NCBI GenBank assembly: GCA_048380335.1
Contig: DBFCCI010000034.1
Location: forward strand, 5,976 to 69,975
DNA: 64,000 bases
Direction: 5' to 3'
DNA from: Lachnospira sp900551945
GTDB taxonomy: Bacteria > Bacillota > Clostridia > Lachnospirales > Lachnospiraceae
The notes beneath the pieces are model-generated. The model was not told where the DNA came from and did no database searches. It was given only the letters and a program-made list of their open reading frames with translations. The number at the start of each line of letters is the position of its first letter. Position 1 is the first letter of the stretch. The position numbers and the translations under genes were made by a program. Shown here piece by piece: positions 1 through 8,351 of this stretch.

Positions 1-255
1 GATATCATTAATATAAGATTTATACCATCTAGCTCTTTTTTGTAAGCGCGATTTTTTAATTTTTCCCATTATAGGAATTAAATCTTCACGACTTGTTTTT
101 CCATCAAGATATTCCATTAATGTCAAGTCTATAAGTTCTGCAATAGTATTGCAAGGAAACTTAAAAATATCATGTTTTTTATAAAAGAAATCGGTAATAG
201 TAGGGTCTATATTTTTTGAGAGTTCTTCAATAAACTGTCTTGAATATTGTTCCAT
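1..255 (-). CDS. Hypothetical protein, N-terminal 85 residues (runs off the left edge)
   Basis: An open minus-strand frame starts at ATG 253-255 (MEQYSRQFIEEL...) and stays open to base 1, so only the N-terminal 85 residues are seen. A GGAGA-like ribosome binding site lies just upstream of the ATG. The protein is rich in charged residues, with a short LMEYLDGKTSREDLIP stretch and a basic end (KKSRLQKRARW). I do not recognise the family. The gene diverges from the recombinase-like gene at 500. Confidence 0.55.
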   Translation of the reverse strand, partial: MEQYSRQFIEELSKNIDPTITDFFYKKHDIFKFPCNTIAELIDLTLMEYLDGKTSREDLIPIMGKIKKSRLQKRARWYKSYINDI

Positions 256-499
256 TGTTATCTCCAATCTATAATATAAATTCTTAAGTTAAAGTCGTAC
301 TTTAACTTATATAATTATAGTTAAAAATAGTTAGAAATGCAAATATCATTCAGTTAAATATAAATGTTTGAAATGGATGAGTTCTTTAATTATTTTTTGG
401 ATTTTGTGTTGTGTGGTGGGTTGAGTTTTTTGTTTAGTATATACATATGTAGCCTAATGGTGTAAAATGAAGTAAATATATTTATTAGGAGTGAGTTTT

Positions 500-1441
500 A
501 TGAACGATGGAAGTAAAGAAGTAGTATTAAGTGATGAATTTATAAATACCATATGGATATTTTTTAAATCTAAATTATCAAAACGAACACAACAAGAATA
601 TTTTGCAGTAATAAAAAGCTTTGTAAAAATAACTGGAAAAGACCCTTTAAAAATAACACAACAAGCTTGCGAACAGTATGTAACATATCTAAGAACACGA
701 ATGGAAAGTAATAGATTATCTTATACAACTGCTTTGATGAGAGTTTCTGTTATGAGAACTCTTTGTGAATATATAAAATACACGATGAATGAAAAAGGAT
801 ATGATTATATAAATTATTTTAATGATATTTCCTTACCTGATATAGACAAAACTCTAAAAGAAGATATGCTTCCTTCAACAGATGAATTGAATAATTTATT
901 AGAATTAACTAAGAATAACAGTGATAGTATGGCTTTCTTAATATTTTCACTTATAATAAAATGTGGTCTTACAAGTAGTGAAATTAGTAATTTGAATATA
1001 GAATATATTGTACTAGATATAAATAATAACATTTGTATTAATTTTCCACCTAAAAAAGGAGTTTCAAGGATAATAAAGCTTCCTGATGATATAAGCAAAT
1101 TAATTGACAAGTATATAGAAGCCAATAACATTTATGAGGGTGCTGTATTTTTAAATAAACGACATACCAGATTAAAGGTACGAGATGCTGAAAGAATTTT
1201 AAATAAATATATATTAATAGGTCAAGAAAATGGATTGATTAAAAAACATTTTACAATGCAATCTATGCGCCATGCTTCAATACAATATATGTTAAAGGGG
1301 GGAGCTAGTGAACAAGCTGTAGCTAATTATACAGGAATAACAACTAAATGGATGTCAAGATATAGACGAGTAGTTAATTCAGCATTACTTGCAGATGCGG
1401 CAGATTATAATATTATAGAAATACGAGATAAAGATAGCTAA
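500..1441 (+). CDS. Degenerate tyrosine recombinase/integrase-fold protein
   Basis: This 313-residue protein has the layout of a phage-type integrase: an N-terminal SAM-like core-binding domain (about residues 15-105) and a C-terminal catalytic-fold domain (about 125-300). Several catalytic positions are changed. The first arginine box reads GLTSSEI instead of GLRxSEL, and the HxxR box reads QSMR. The second arginine is kept (SMRHAS, about residue 257) and a tyrosine sits at about residue 288 (SRYRRV). Recombination is therefore doubtful, and a DNA-binding or regulatory role is possible. ATG 500 is preferred over GTG 491 because AGGAG (487-491) sits 8 bases before it. It is separated from the phage locus by trpD. 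Confidence 0.8.
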   Translation: MNDGSKEVVLSDEFINTIWIFFKSKLSKRTQQEYFAVIKSFVKITGKDPLKITQQACEQYVTYLRTRMESNRLSYTTALMRVSVMRTLCEYIKYTMNEKGYDYINYFNDISLPDIDKTLKEDMLPSTDELNNLLELTKNNSDSMAFLIFSLIIKCGLTSSEISNLNIEYIVLDINNNICINFPPKKGVSRIIKLPDDISKLIDKYIEANNIYEGAVFLNKRHTRLKVRDAERILNKYILIGQENGLIKKHFTMQSMRHASIQYMLKGGASEQAVANYTGITTKWMSRYRRVVNSALLADAADYNIIEIRDKDS

Positions 1442-1583
1442 TTTATTATTTTAAGTAAATGCAAATAACATGGGTACTAGTTTAAAATTGGTACTTTTCA
1501 ATCTTAACATTTATGATATAATAATTAATGTAAACAAGCACATAGTTATGTCAACGTAACTAACTGTTTATAACAATTCCCCC

Positions 1584-1617
1584 AATGAACCTATGTCTGC
1601 ATAGGTTCATTTTTTTT
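1584..1617 (+). terminator. Rho-independent terminator
   Basis: A perfect 12-bp stem, AATGAACCTATG (1584-1595) with CATAGGTTCATT (1600-1611), has a 4-base loop and is followed by a T run. It lies between the recombinase-like gene and the trp T-box and should end upstream transcription. Confidence 0.85.
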
Positions 1618-1724
1618 ATAGTTTAATTAACAAAAGAGATTGACAAATTAATTCAATCGGTTTAAATTATAATTAATAATAAATATTTATAAATAAACTG
1701 TTGATACGGAGATAAAAACATTAT

Positions 1725-1968
1725 ATGCGCTTACAGAGAGTTCGGGTCGGTGGAAGCCGAATAGAGAAGCAGATTGTTAAATGGACCGTTGAGGGCATGG
1801 TGAACGAGTATTTTTGCTTTATTATCCATGACGTAAGGCATACGTTAGTTGTCAGAAATATGTTTGTATTTCGTTGAGAGTGTGGTTAATTCACAAAGCA
1901 AGGTGGCACCGCGGAAAAGTAATTTCGTCCTTGACTAATATCTAAAGATGTTGGTTAAGGCTTTTTTT
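1725..1968 (+). promoter_or_regulatory. tRNA-Trp T-box leader of trpD
   Basis: The leader has T-box hallmarks: an AGAGAG-type stem I start (about 1734), a specifier region ending AAATGGACC with TGG (Trp) at 1782-1784, the antiterminator box GGTGGCACCGCGG (1902-1914), and a terminator stem (1929-1942 with 1947-1960) followed by T7. In this class, uncharged tRNA-Trp stabilises the antiterminator and allows read-through into trpD. The specifier codon matches the gene controlled. Confidence 0.93.
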
Positions 1969-2034
1969 ATGTCTAAAACCAACACAAATATCATATTAAA
2001 ATTTTGTATAAACAAAATTAGATTGGAGACAGAC

Positions 2035-3042
2035 ATGATTAAAGAAGCAATAAGTAAATTAGTAAAAAGAGAAGACCTTTCAACAGATGTTATGGAACAA
2101 GTTATGGAAGAAATAATGACAAATCAAGCTACAGATGCTCAAAAAGCCTCTTTTTTAACGGCACTTGCAATGAAAGATGAAACTATTGATGAAATTACAT
2201 CAGCAGCAAAAGTAATGAGAAATCACTGTGAAAAGTTCTTAAACGATATGGACGTGCTTGAGATAGTAGGAACTGGTGGAGATGGTTCAAATACATTTAA
2301 TATATCAACATTATCTTCAATTGTTGTATCAGCGGCAGGAATACCTGTAGCTAAGCATGGAAATAGAGCAGCTTCAAGCAAATGTGGAACAGCCGATTGT
2401 CTTGAAGCCTTAGGAGTAAAGCTTGACGTTGCACCGGCAAGAAGCGCACAGATTTTAAAGGATATCAATATATGCTTTCTATTTGCACAAAAATATCATA
2501 TAGCTATGCGTTTTGTAGGTGGTGTTAGAAAGGAAATGGGAATTAGAACACTTTTTAACTTATTAGGTCCACTTGCTAACCCTGCTGGAGCTTCTATGCA
2601 GCTTCTTGGTGTATACAATGAAGACCTTGTAGAACCATTAGCTCATGTTCTTTCAAATCTTGGAGTAAAAAAAGCAATGGTAGTATATGGAACTGATAGT
2701 ATAGATGAAATATCATTAAGCGCACCTACAAAAGTATGTGAAGTAAGAAATGGTAACTTTAAAAGTTATGAAATCTCTCCAGAAATGTTTGGATTAAAAC
2801 GTTGTGATAAGAATGAACTTGTAGGTGGAGACCCAAAAGAAAATGCTAAGATTGCTCTTGATATTTTAAATGGTGTAGAAGGCGCTAAAATGGACGCAGT
2901 ACTCCTTAATGCCGGAGCAGCCATTTACATAGCTTCTGACGATATTACAATAAATGAAGCTATTAACAAAGCTCGTGATATAATAAAATCAGGAAAAGCT
3001 AAAGAACAGCTTGAAAAGTTTATTAAACTTACTAATGAATAA
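2035..3042 (+). CDS. trpD: Anthranilate phosphoribosyltransferase
   Basis: TrpD transfers phosphoribose from PRPP to anthranilate, the second committed step of tryptophan synthesis. The 335-residue length is typical. The PRPP-binding GTGGDGSNTFNIST motif, the KHGNRAASSKCGTAD stretch, RKEMGIRTLFNLLGPLANP and the late YGTDSIDEIS motif are all intact. ATG 2035 is chosen because GGAG (2025-2028) precedes it; an upstream in-frame start at 1948 lies inside the T-box terminator. The gene stands alone: no trpE, G, C, F, B or A is present, and the phage-derived locus begins about 120 bases downstream. Confidence 0.96.
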   Translation: MIKEAISKLVKREDLSTDVMEQVMEEIMTNQATDAQKASFLTALAMKDETIDEITSAAKVMRNHCEKFLNDMDVLEIVGTGGDGSNTFNISTLSSIVVSAAGIPVAKHGNRAASSKCGTADCLEALGVKLDVAPARSAQILKDINICFLFAQKYHIAMRFVGGVRKEMGIRTLFNLLGPLANPAGASMQLLGVYNEDLVEPLAHVLSNLGVKKAMVVYGTDSIDEISLSAPTKVCEVRNGNFKSYEISPEMFGLKRCDKNELVGGDPKENAKIALDILNGVEGAKMDAVLLNAGAAIYIASDDITINEAINKARDIIKSGKAKEQLEKFIKLTNE

Positions 3043-3084
3043 TATAAAATAATAATGGCAAATGTGAAAGTATCCTAAAATTTA

Positions 3085-3136
3085 TGAACATCTTCAAATT
3101 GGTGTAGCATATAATTACTTAGTTTGAAGATGTTCA
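3085..3136. terminator. Long inverted repeat after trpD
   Basis: A perfect 14-bp inverted repeat (TGAACATCTTCAAA at 3085-3098 and its complement at 3123-3136) encloses 24 bases. It sits between convergent trpD and the phage lysozyme gene. There is no strong T run on either side, so it may be a bidirectional barrier rather than a classic terminator. Confidence 0.55.
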
Positions 3137-3160
3137 CAAAAGTAAAAAACTTTTATATAT

Positions 3161-4141
3161 TTATTTTGTTTTATTTTTATATTCTTCTGAACTTATAATA
3201 TCAGCAATAATATCCCTAAGACGAGGATACTTCATTCTAGTTTGTATAACATTCTCACTTTCTGGGTCACGTCCTAATAAACAGTTATATGCCTTATAGA
3301 TAAAGTTTCTTATATATTCTTCTGAACTTGTTAAAACTTTATCTATATCAGATAAATCACAATCAAAATTTCTATCAATTATTTCATTTGAATAGGCTTC
3401 TAAACCACTAGAATCTGCTAATCTTCCAAAATGTTCTATAAAACACGTTTGTATACAAATTTCTGCTTCTTGTTTCGTCATAAGTTTTTTCTCACCTTCG
3501 TTTTCTGTATTATTTTTAGTTCCATTAATTATATTTTTAATCCATTGCGCGTATACAATATTTGTATCCACATTATCTGCTACACCTATAATGTGCTCTG
3601 TGCTTGAGTATTGCCAAATATCGCAGTTATAAGGTGGATTGTCAAAGTCAGGATTATTAAAATATGCTGCAATCCATAAATGTTCTATACCACTTAAATC
3701 AAGATTTCTCGCATGGTTAAGGTCACAATAAAGACCTGCCGTATATCCATTATTATTCATTGTAGAAATAAATCTTTTAGCCCAATTTATAACTAATTCT
3801 CCATTTGCAATGTCTTCAAACCCATTTCTCTGTTTATAATCAGAGTTTTCTAAATCCCACCAAATACCTAATTGTGGATTTTTTCCTGCAACACATCTTA
3901 AAGTGTGTGAAATTTCACTTTCTAAATTTTGTTCGTTAATTGCATAAGAAAAAATATAAGTTCCCCATGGCTTTTGCAATAACTCAGCTTGAGAAACAAA
4001 ATTTTCAAATGCTAAATCATCTTGCGACTTATTATCATCGCCAAGTCCTAATCTAAAAATAAACCCATCAATTCCACAGTTGATAACTTCTGCAAGATTT
4101 GCATCATTTTGATAATTAGAAATATCAATAATTTTGTACAT
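3161..4141 (-). CDS. GH25 lysozyme (endolysin) with C-terminal DUF4214-like domain
   Basis: The N-terminal part (about residues 1-205) is a glycoside hydrolase 25 muramidase, with the DISNYQ motif near the start and the WWDLENS acidic motif carrying the expected Asp/Glu pair. It should cut the MurNAc-GlcNAc bond of peptidoglycan for host lysis. The C-terminal ~100 residues (ICIQTCFIEHFGRLAD..., CLLGRDPES..., SSEEYKNK) resemble DUF4214 rather than an SH3 or LysM cell-wall domain. There is no signal peptide, which fits export through a holin. ATG 4141 is chosen because AAAGGA lies 9 bases upstream; the ATG at 4159 overlaps that site. It is the last gene of the late block. Confidence 0.88.
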   Translation of the reverse strand: MYKIIDISNYQNDANLAEVINCGIDGFIFRLGLGDDNKSQDDLAFENFVSQAELLQKPWGTYIFSYAINEQNLESEISHTLRCVAGKNPQLGIWWDLENSDYKQRNGFEDIANGELVINWAKRFISTMNNNGYTAGLYCDLNHARNLDLSGIEHLWIAAYFNNPDFDNPPYNCDIWQYSSTEHIIGVADNVDTNIVYAQWIKNIINGTKNNTENEGEKKLMTKQEAEICIQTCFIEHFGRLADSSGLEAYSNEIIDRNFDCDLSDIDKVLTSSEEYIRNFIYKAYNCLLGRDPESENVIQTRMKYPRLRDIIADIISSEEYKNKTK

Positions 4142-4175
4142 AATAAACATTCCTTTCATTTTTAAATGTAAAAAT

Positions 4176-4247
4176 GCTTAGAAACATGAAAGCTACTAAG
4201 CGTTTTTAGTATAAAAATAAGAAGTTGTTAAATTAGACAACTTCTTT
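4176..4247. terminator. Paired hairpins between tail block and lysozyme
   Basis: Two short stem-loops follow the XkdX-like gene: AAGAAGTTG (4219-4227) with CAACTTCTT (4238-4246), and GCTTAG (4176-4181) with CTAAGC (4196-4201). On the minus strand both are followed by T-rich runs. They may attenuate read-through into the lysozyme gene. Confidence 0.5.
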
Positions 4248-4376
4248 AATAATTTTATTTTTCTGTTGTTCTGTAATCCATCCCTTTTGGACTGCCTTAT
4301 TTAATATCAAAACATTGTATTGCCCAATCATTTCATCATATGAATTTTTATATATTCTTTTTATTGTAATATACAT
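4233..4376 (-). CDS. XkdX-like small tail-locus protein (47 aa)
   Basis: A 47-residue ORF (MYITIKRIYKNSYDEM...ending IIKEVV) starts 2 bases after the stop of the preceding gene, with GAGGAAGAA as ribosome binding site. The pattern of an N-terminal aromatic/basic stretch, a central VQKGWIT motif and a final EQQ...I resembles the XkdX family found next to receptor-binding proteins in Gram-positive phages. Its biochemical role is unknown. It is too short to appear in most ORF screens. Confidence 0.65.
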   Translation of the reverse strand: MYITIKRIYKNSYDEMIGQYNVLILNKAVQKGWITEQQKNKIIKEVV

Positions 4377-4378
4377 AA

Positions 4379-4708
4379 TTATTCTTCCTCACTTTCTAAT
4401 AAATCTCCCAAAACAAGTGTATCGACTGTATCCTCCAAAGCCCTCAACCTTTGTTCTATTATATCTACATCTTTTAAATAATAAGTAGCAACACCATTTT
4501 CATAACTGACTTTTTCTATACATTTATTAATTAAAATCTGAACAACATATTCATCTATTAAATATTTAATGGTTTGTAAATTTTCTATTGTTAATTTATT
4601 AAATATTTCAATTATTTCTTCAGCTGGTTGTTTTATAGAAAATTCTGTTGGCTTTGCATCTAATATCTTAATTTTTTCACTATTATTTAATTCAATTATA
4701 TTTGGCAT
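4379..4708 (-). CDS. Hypothetical phage tail-locus protein (109 aa)
   Basis: The 109-residue acidic protein starts at ATG 4706-4708 with an AGGA site upstream and lies 1 base after the stop of the BppU-like gene. It ends in an acidic helix (RLRALEDTVDTLVLGDLLESEEE) that could form a short coiled coil. No catalytic motif is visible. Its place between the receptor-binding protein and the XkdX-like protein suggests a baseplate or receptor-binding accessory, by position only. Confidence 0.6.
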   Translation of the reverse strand: MPNIIELNNSEKIKILDAKPTEFSIKQPAEEIIEIFNKLTIENLQTIKYLIDEYVVQILINKCIEKVSYENGVATYYLKDVDIIEQRLRALEDTVDTLVLGDLLESEEE

Positions 4709-4709
4709 A

Positions 4710-7700
4710 TTACATTCCTATCCTTTCTTTTAACTTCTTAATATCTTTTTCTTGCATTTGTATTTTTTTGATGAGATAAGGTACAAATTTAGAATAATCA
4801 ACAGATGGTGCTTTTGTAATATCATCAAATTTAAAATCTTTATTATTTTTTGAAGCATCAATACTTTCTTTATCTATCGCTGTCACAACAGATGGAATAA
4901 CATTATAAACTTCTTCTGCGATAACACCACGACAGCCTTTTTCTCCACCAAATTTTTCCTTAAAATCAAATGTAACTACATCCACATCTAGAATTTTATT
5001 AGCTTCATCTTCTGTCATTTTTTCAATATTTTCTTTTAAATATTTAGAAGATTTTGTATTAAAAGCAGAAGCTGAAACAGGTGCATAAGTGCTACTAGAC
5101 GTCTTAAATACATCTAAGTTTGCACAAAATAAATCTATATTGCTATAACCACTATTGGCATTTATTTGAATAGTGTAAGGATTTTTTATTAATAAATAAT
5201 TTGCTATTCTACCTTCAATAACTCCACAAAGGGTTGTGCTTGCATAAATACTTAAAGCTTTTGTTGTTCCTTTATACCAATCTGCCCAACCATATCCACT
5301 ATTTGTACCAGTTGTAAAATTAATACCATTTCTTGCTTCAACATTACCAGTTATAGTTCCACCAGAAGTAGATAGAAAATTAGATTTATTTATTGCTCTA
5401 AGTTCATTTCCATTCCAACAGGCTAACCATGTAGTATCATTTAAAGCCATACCATTTTTTGAATAAGCAAACGTAAGATGTCGACTATCGTTGCTATCAC
5501 AAACATAATCAATATTTCCACCCCTTGACACCTGTATATAAGATGATGGAAGAGTGTTTACATTTTCTACATTCCAAGTTACATTTATATTTTCAAGTCC
5601 TGTATAATCGACAACATTAATACCTGCCCATGCCTCAGACTTTTTTCCATAAATAACCCATGTTGATGTTGCAGTCTTTGCTATATACCATTCTCTATGT
5701 TCTCCAATTATTCTAAATGTATCTAATTCTGGGTCGTTGTTACTTGAATTTGAAAATTTAACATAAAGTCTACTTAACATTGTACGAGCACGTTCTTGTA
5801 CAACTATTTCTATAGGAGTATTCCTATAATTAGAATTAATTTTTAATGTACATAATTTACAATAATTGCTTTTTCCGTCAGCAACCATACTAGCAACTAC
5901 TTTTTTTCTATATGTACTATCTTGACCATAAAGAGCTAGTCTTTTTATCCATTTTAATTTTCCAGCATTTCCACCACCAATATATGCCGTTTCAGTAGCA
6001 TAATCTGTATACAAATATCCATGTGTATCATTTTTCCCCCAAGCAAGACCACTTCCATATATAGGAGCATTATCTACAGAACTATCACATCTAATAATAG
6101 ACAAATAATCTCCATTAGTTGAACTACCTTTAGTTTGTGTTCTGAAATTATCAATAAATCCAGCACTTATTGTTTTCTGATAAAATGGATATGTTGTATC
6201 TGTAAATTTAGCATTATTAGGAACGGCAACTCTAACAGAAGTGTTAATCCAAATTCCCCATGTTCCATTATGTTTAACTCTTTCATATCTATCACAATTT
6301 CCATTAGAAACTGAATTATCTGTAGCAAAACGATATAATATCTGTCTAACATAATTAGTATTATGTGCAATAACAATACCATAAAACCAAGCAGCTCCAG
6401 ATACGGGAGCATTGCTTGCACCACTTGCCATATAAAAACCTGTAGTTATAACATCATTCCAATTTGTTACAATTGCACATACGTCTGCTAATTTAAACTG
6501 TGTTCCACTTAAACTAATATTTTTACCAGCAGAATAATTTATATTATTATCTGTAAGTTCAATTGTAGTATTTCCACTTTGGTTCATAGTAAATGTGCCT
6601 TTACTTACACCTGATTGTTTAATTGTAATTAATCCATTACCAATATTAGGTTTATCTGATAAATTATTATAACTTCCTGTAAAAGCTACAGTTTTTAAAT
6701 CACTAAACCACTTTGCAATTTTTCCTAAAGATATAGATAATTTTTCACCTGTTGTAAGATTAGTACGAGTAGAAGCAGTAGTAATAGTATTTGTTACATT
6801 ACTTGCGTCCCCTGTTTTATCTAATTTATCTGTTACTCTATTCCATGTATTAATAAAATTAGACGTAATATTGTCTAATATAGATTTATTGGAATGTGTA
6901 TGTTTTTTAGAATTAGTGTCATCATAATTTATTTTATCTTCTTTAGATAATAATCCATCAACAGATTGAGTCGCTTTTGGAATAGCATTTGCTGAAATGG
7001 CAACCCATTTTGAACCACTATAACGATATGTATAATCTGTATCTTTTACATTGACAGTCCAACCATCTTCAGGTTTTGGATAAGTTTTTACAATATCAGC
7101 GTAGGTAGCAACGGACTCTTTCCAATCAATATTGTTTTCTAAAGTAGAAAACTTATTATCAATTTCGTTTTTTGTATATTTATCATTCCAATTATTTTTA
7201 TTTGAATTTATGGTGTTTTCCACAGATATTGATTTATCATAAGCTATTTTAACAGCATTAGCAGTAGGAGCATGAGTTTTAGAAGTAGAATTAACACTGT
7301 TTTCAAGTTCATTAGTAAGCACAAAATAATTATTATCTAATTTATTTTGTAGGTCATTTGCTTTCTCATTGGCATTTTTTGCAGCATTATTAGTATTTAT
7401 TATAGCAGTTGCTGTATCTGTTTGTCTTTTAGCTTCTTGAGTTTTCCTTATATTTTCATTAGAAATTCTTTCATTTTCTTTTATTTTACGTTCAGATTCT
7501 GAATTAATTCTAGTAATCTCATTAGAAGTTCTTTCATTTTCTTTTGTTTTACGTGTATTTTCATTATTAATGCGTTCTGTTTCAGAATTAATTCTTTTAA
7601 CTTCATTAGATTTTCTAATTTCTTCATTAGCTTGTCGTATTTTCTCATTTTGAGTAACTAATTTATCAAGTTCTTCAACTTTAATGATGAGTTTGCTCAA

Positions 7701-8096
7701 GACTTCAAATTCTGTTGAACTTGTTATATCACCATTATCTAATACAGCTTCGTGTATACGCACATTAAAAGCAATGCTACGAGTCCATGACTCATCTCTT
7801 TTATCTCTTAAAATAAATTGCATAGCAGCACTACCAGCTACTATGCACATATTCTCATCAAATTCTAATAATCCTGTTCCATCAGAATTAATTTTGCAAT
7901 TTTTTAAAATTTTATTACCATCAGGTTTCTTTTGAGCTATCATTAATTCATAATTACTATTAAGTTGAATAGGAATACCCTCATCGCAAAAATGAACATT
8001 ATATTTACGAGTATCTTTTTCATTTTGAACAACACAAAGTCTTGTAATATTTTGATTGTGGAAATCCATCCACAATTCCTTAGTTGTTAATGCCAA
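4710..8096 (-). CDS. BppU-type baseplate/receptor-binding protein with C-terminal S74 chaperone
   Basis: This 1,128-residue protein has three parts. Residues 1-150 match the BppU N-terminal domain that docks to a siphophage baseplate. Residues about 160-240 are a coiled coil built from repeated NSE/NEN/KENER units. The middle region is a long, beta-rich fibre with modules such as GWTVNVKDTDYTYRYSG. The last ~113 residues are a peptidase S74 intramolecular chaperone: SSKYLK carries the Ser-x4-Lys pair (Ser 1016, Lys 1021), predicting self-cleavage just before Ser 1016 after trimerisation. The start is TTG 8096 behind GGAGGTGA. The chaperone ends in a helix that should trimerise. The likely role is receptor binding. 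Confidence 0.85.
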   Translation of the reverse strand: MALTTKELWMDFHNQNITRLCVVQNEKDTRKYNVHFCDEGIPIQLNSNYELMIAQKKPDGNKILKNCKINSDGTGLLEFDENMCIVAGSAAMQFILRDKRDESWTRSIAFNVRIHEAVLDNGDITSSTEFEVLSKLIIKVEELDKLVTQNEKIRQANEEIRKSNEVKRINSETERINNENTRKTKENERTSNEITRINSESERKIKENERISNENIRKTQEAKRQTDTATAIINTNNAAKNANEKANDLQNKLDNNYFVLTNELENSVNSTSKTHAPTANAVKIAYDKSISVENTINSNKNNWNDKYTKNEIDNKFSTLENNIDWKESVATYADIVKTYPKPEDGWTVNVKDTDYTYRYSGSKWVAISANAIPKATQSVDGLLSKEDKINYDDTNSKKHTHSNKSILDNITSNFINTWNRVTDKLDKTGDASNVTNTITTASTRTNLTTGEKLSISLGKIAKWFSDLKTVAFTGSYNNLSDKPNIGNGLITIKQSGVSKGTFTMNQSGNTTIELTDNNINYSAGKNISLSGTQFKLADVCAIVTNWNDVITTGFYMASGASNAPVSGAAWFYGIVIAHNTNYVRQILYRFATDNSVSNGNCDRYERVKHNGTWGIWINTSVRVAVPNNAKFTDTTYPFYQKTISAGFIDNFRTQTKGSSTNGDYLSIIRCDSSVDNAPIYGSGLAWGKNDTHGYLYTDYATETAYIGGGNAGKLKWIKRLALYGQDSTYRKKVVASMVADGKSNYCKLCTLKINSNYRNTPIEIVVQERARTMLSRLYVKFSNSSNNDPELDTFRIIGEHREWYIAKTATSTWVIYGKKSEAWAGINVVDYTGLENINVTWNVENVNTLPSSYIQVSRGGNIDYVCDSNDSRHLTFAYSKNGMALNDTTWLACWNGNELRAINKSNFLSTSGGTITGNVEARNGINFTTGTNSGYGWADWYKGTTKALSIYASTTLCGVIEGRIANYLLIKNPYTIQINANSGYSNIDLFCANLDVFKTSSSTYAPVSASAFNTKSSKYLKENIEKMTEDEANKILDVDVVTFDFKEKFGGEKGCRGVIAEEVYNVIPSVVTAIDKESIDASKNNKDFKFDDITKAPSVDYSKFVPYLIKKIQMQEKDIKKLKERIGM

Positions 8097-8126
8097 AAAA
8101 TCACCTCCACTTATATTATGTATCGC

Positions 8127-8327
8127 TTATTTTTCTTTGTTTTTAGAAATCTCTTCTTCATACTTTTGTTTATCTAAATTAAGCTGTTGAATTGCCATTT
8201 GATTTATTTCCATATAAATATCTTTAATAATATTTTCTAAGATAAATGCAGGTAATTTTGAATTATTAATTATACCTACCATAGCATTTTTTGTTTCTTC
8301 TATAAGCATTGTTATTGGTTTTTCCAT
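8127..8327 (-). CDS. Hypothetical small helical protein (66 aa)
   Basis: A 66-residue, mostly helical, amphipathic protein with a charged lysine/glutamate tail. It starts at ATG 8327 behind AGAAAGGA and lies between the Tal-like and BppU-like genes. I recognise no family. It resembles in length and acidity another small protein of the block (22634-22873), both carrying IIN/IIH-type helices, but I cannot claim homology. Confidence 0.6.
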   Translation of the reverse strand: MEKPITMLIEETKNAMVGIINNSKLPAFILENIIKDIYMEINQMAIQQLNLDKQKYEEEISKNKEK

Positions 8328-8351
8328 AATTTTCTTCCTTTCTTTGAAAAA

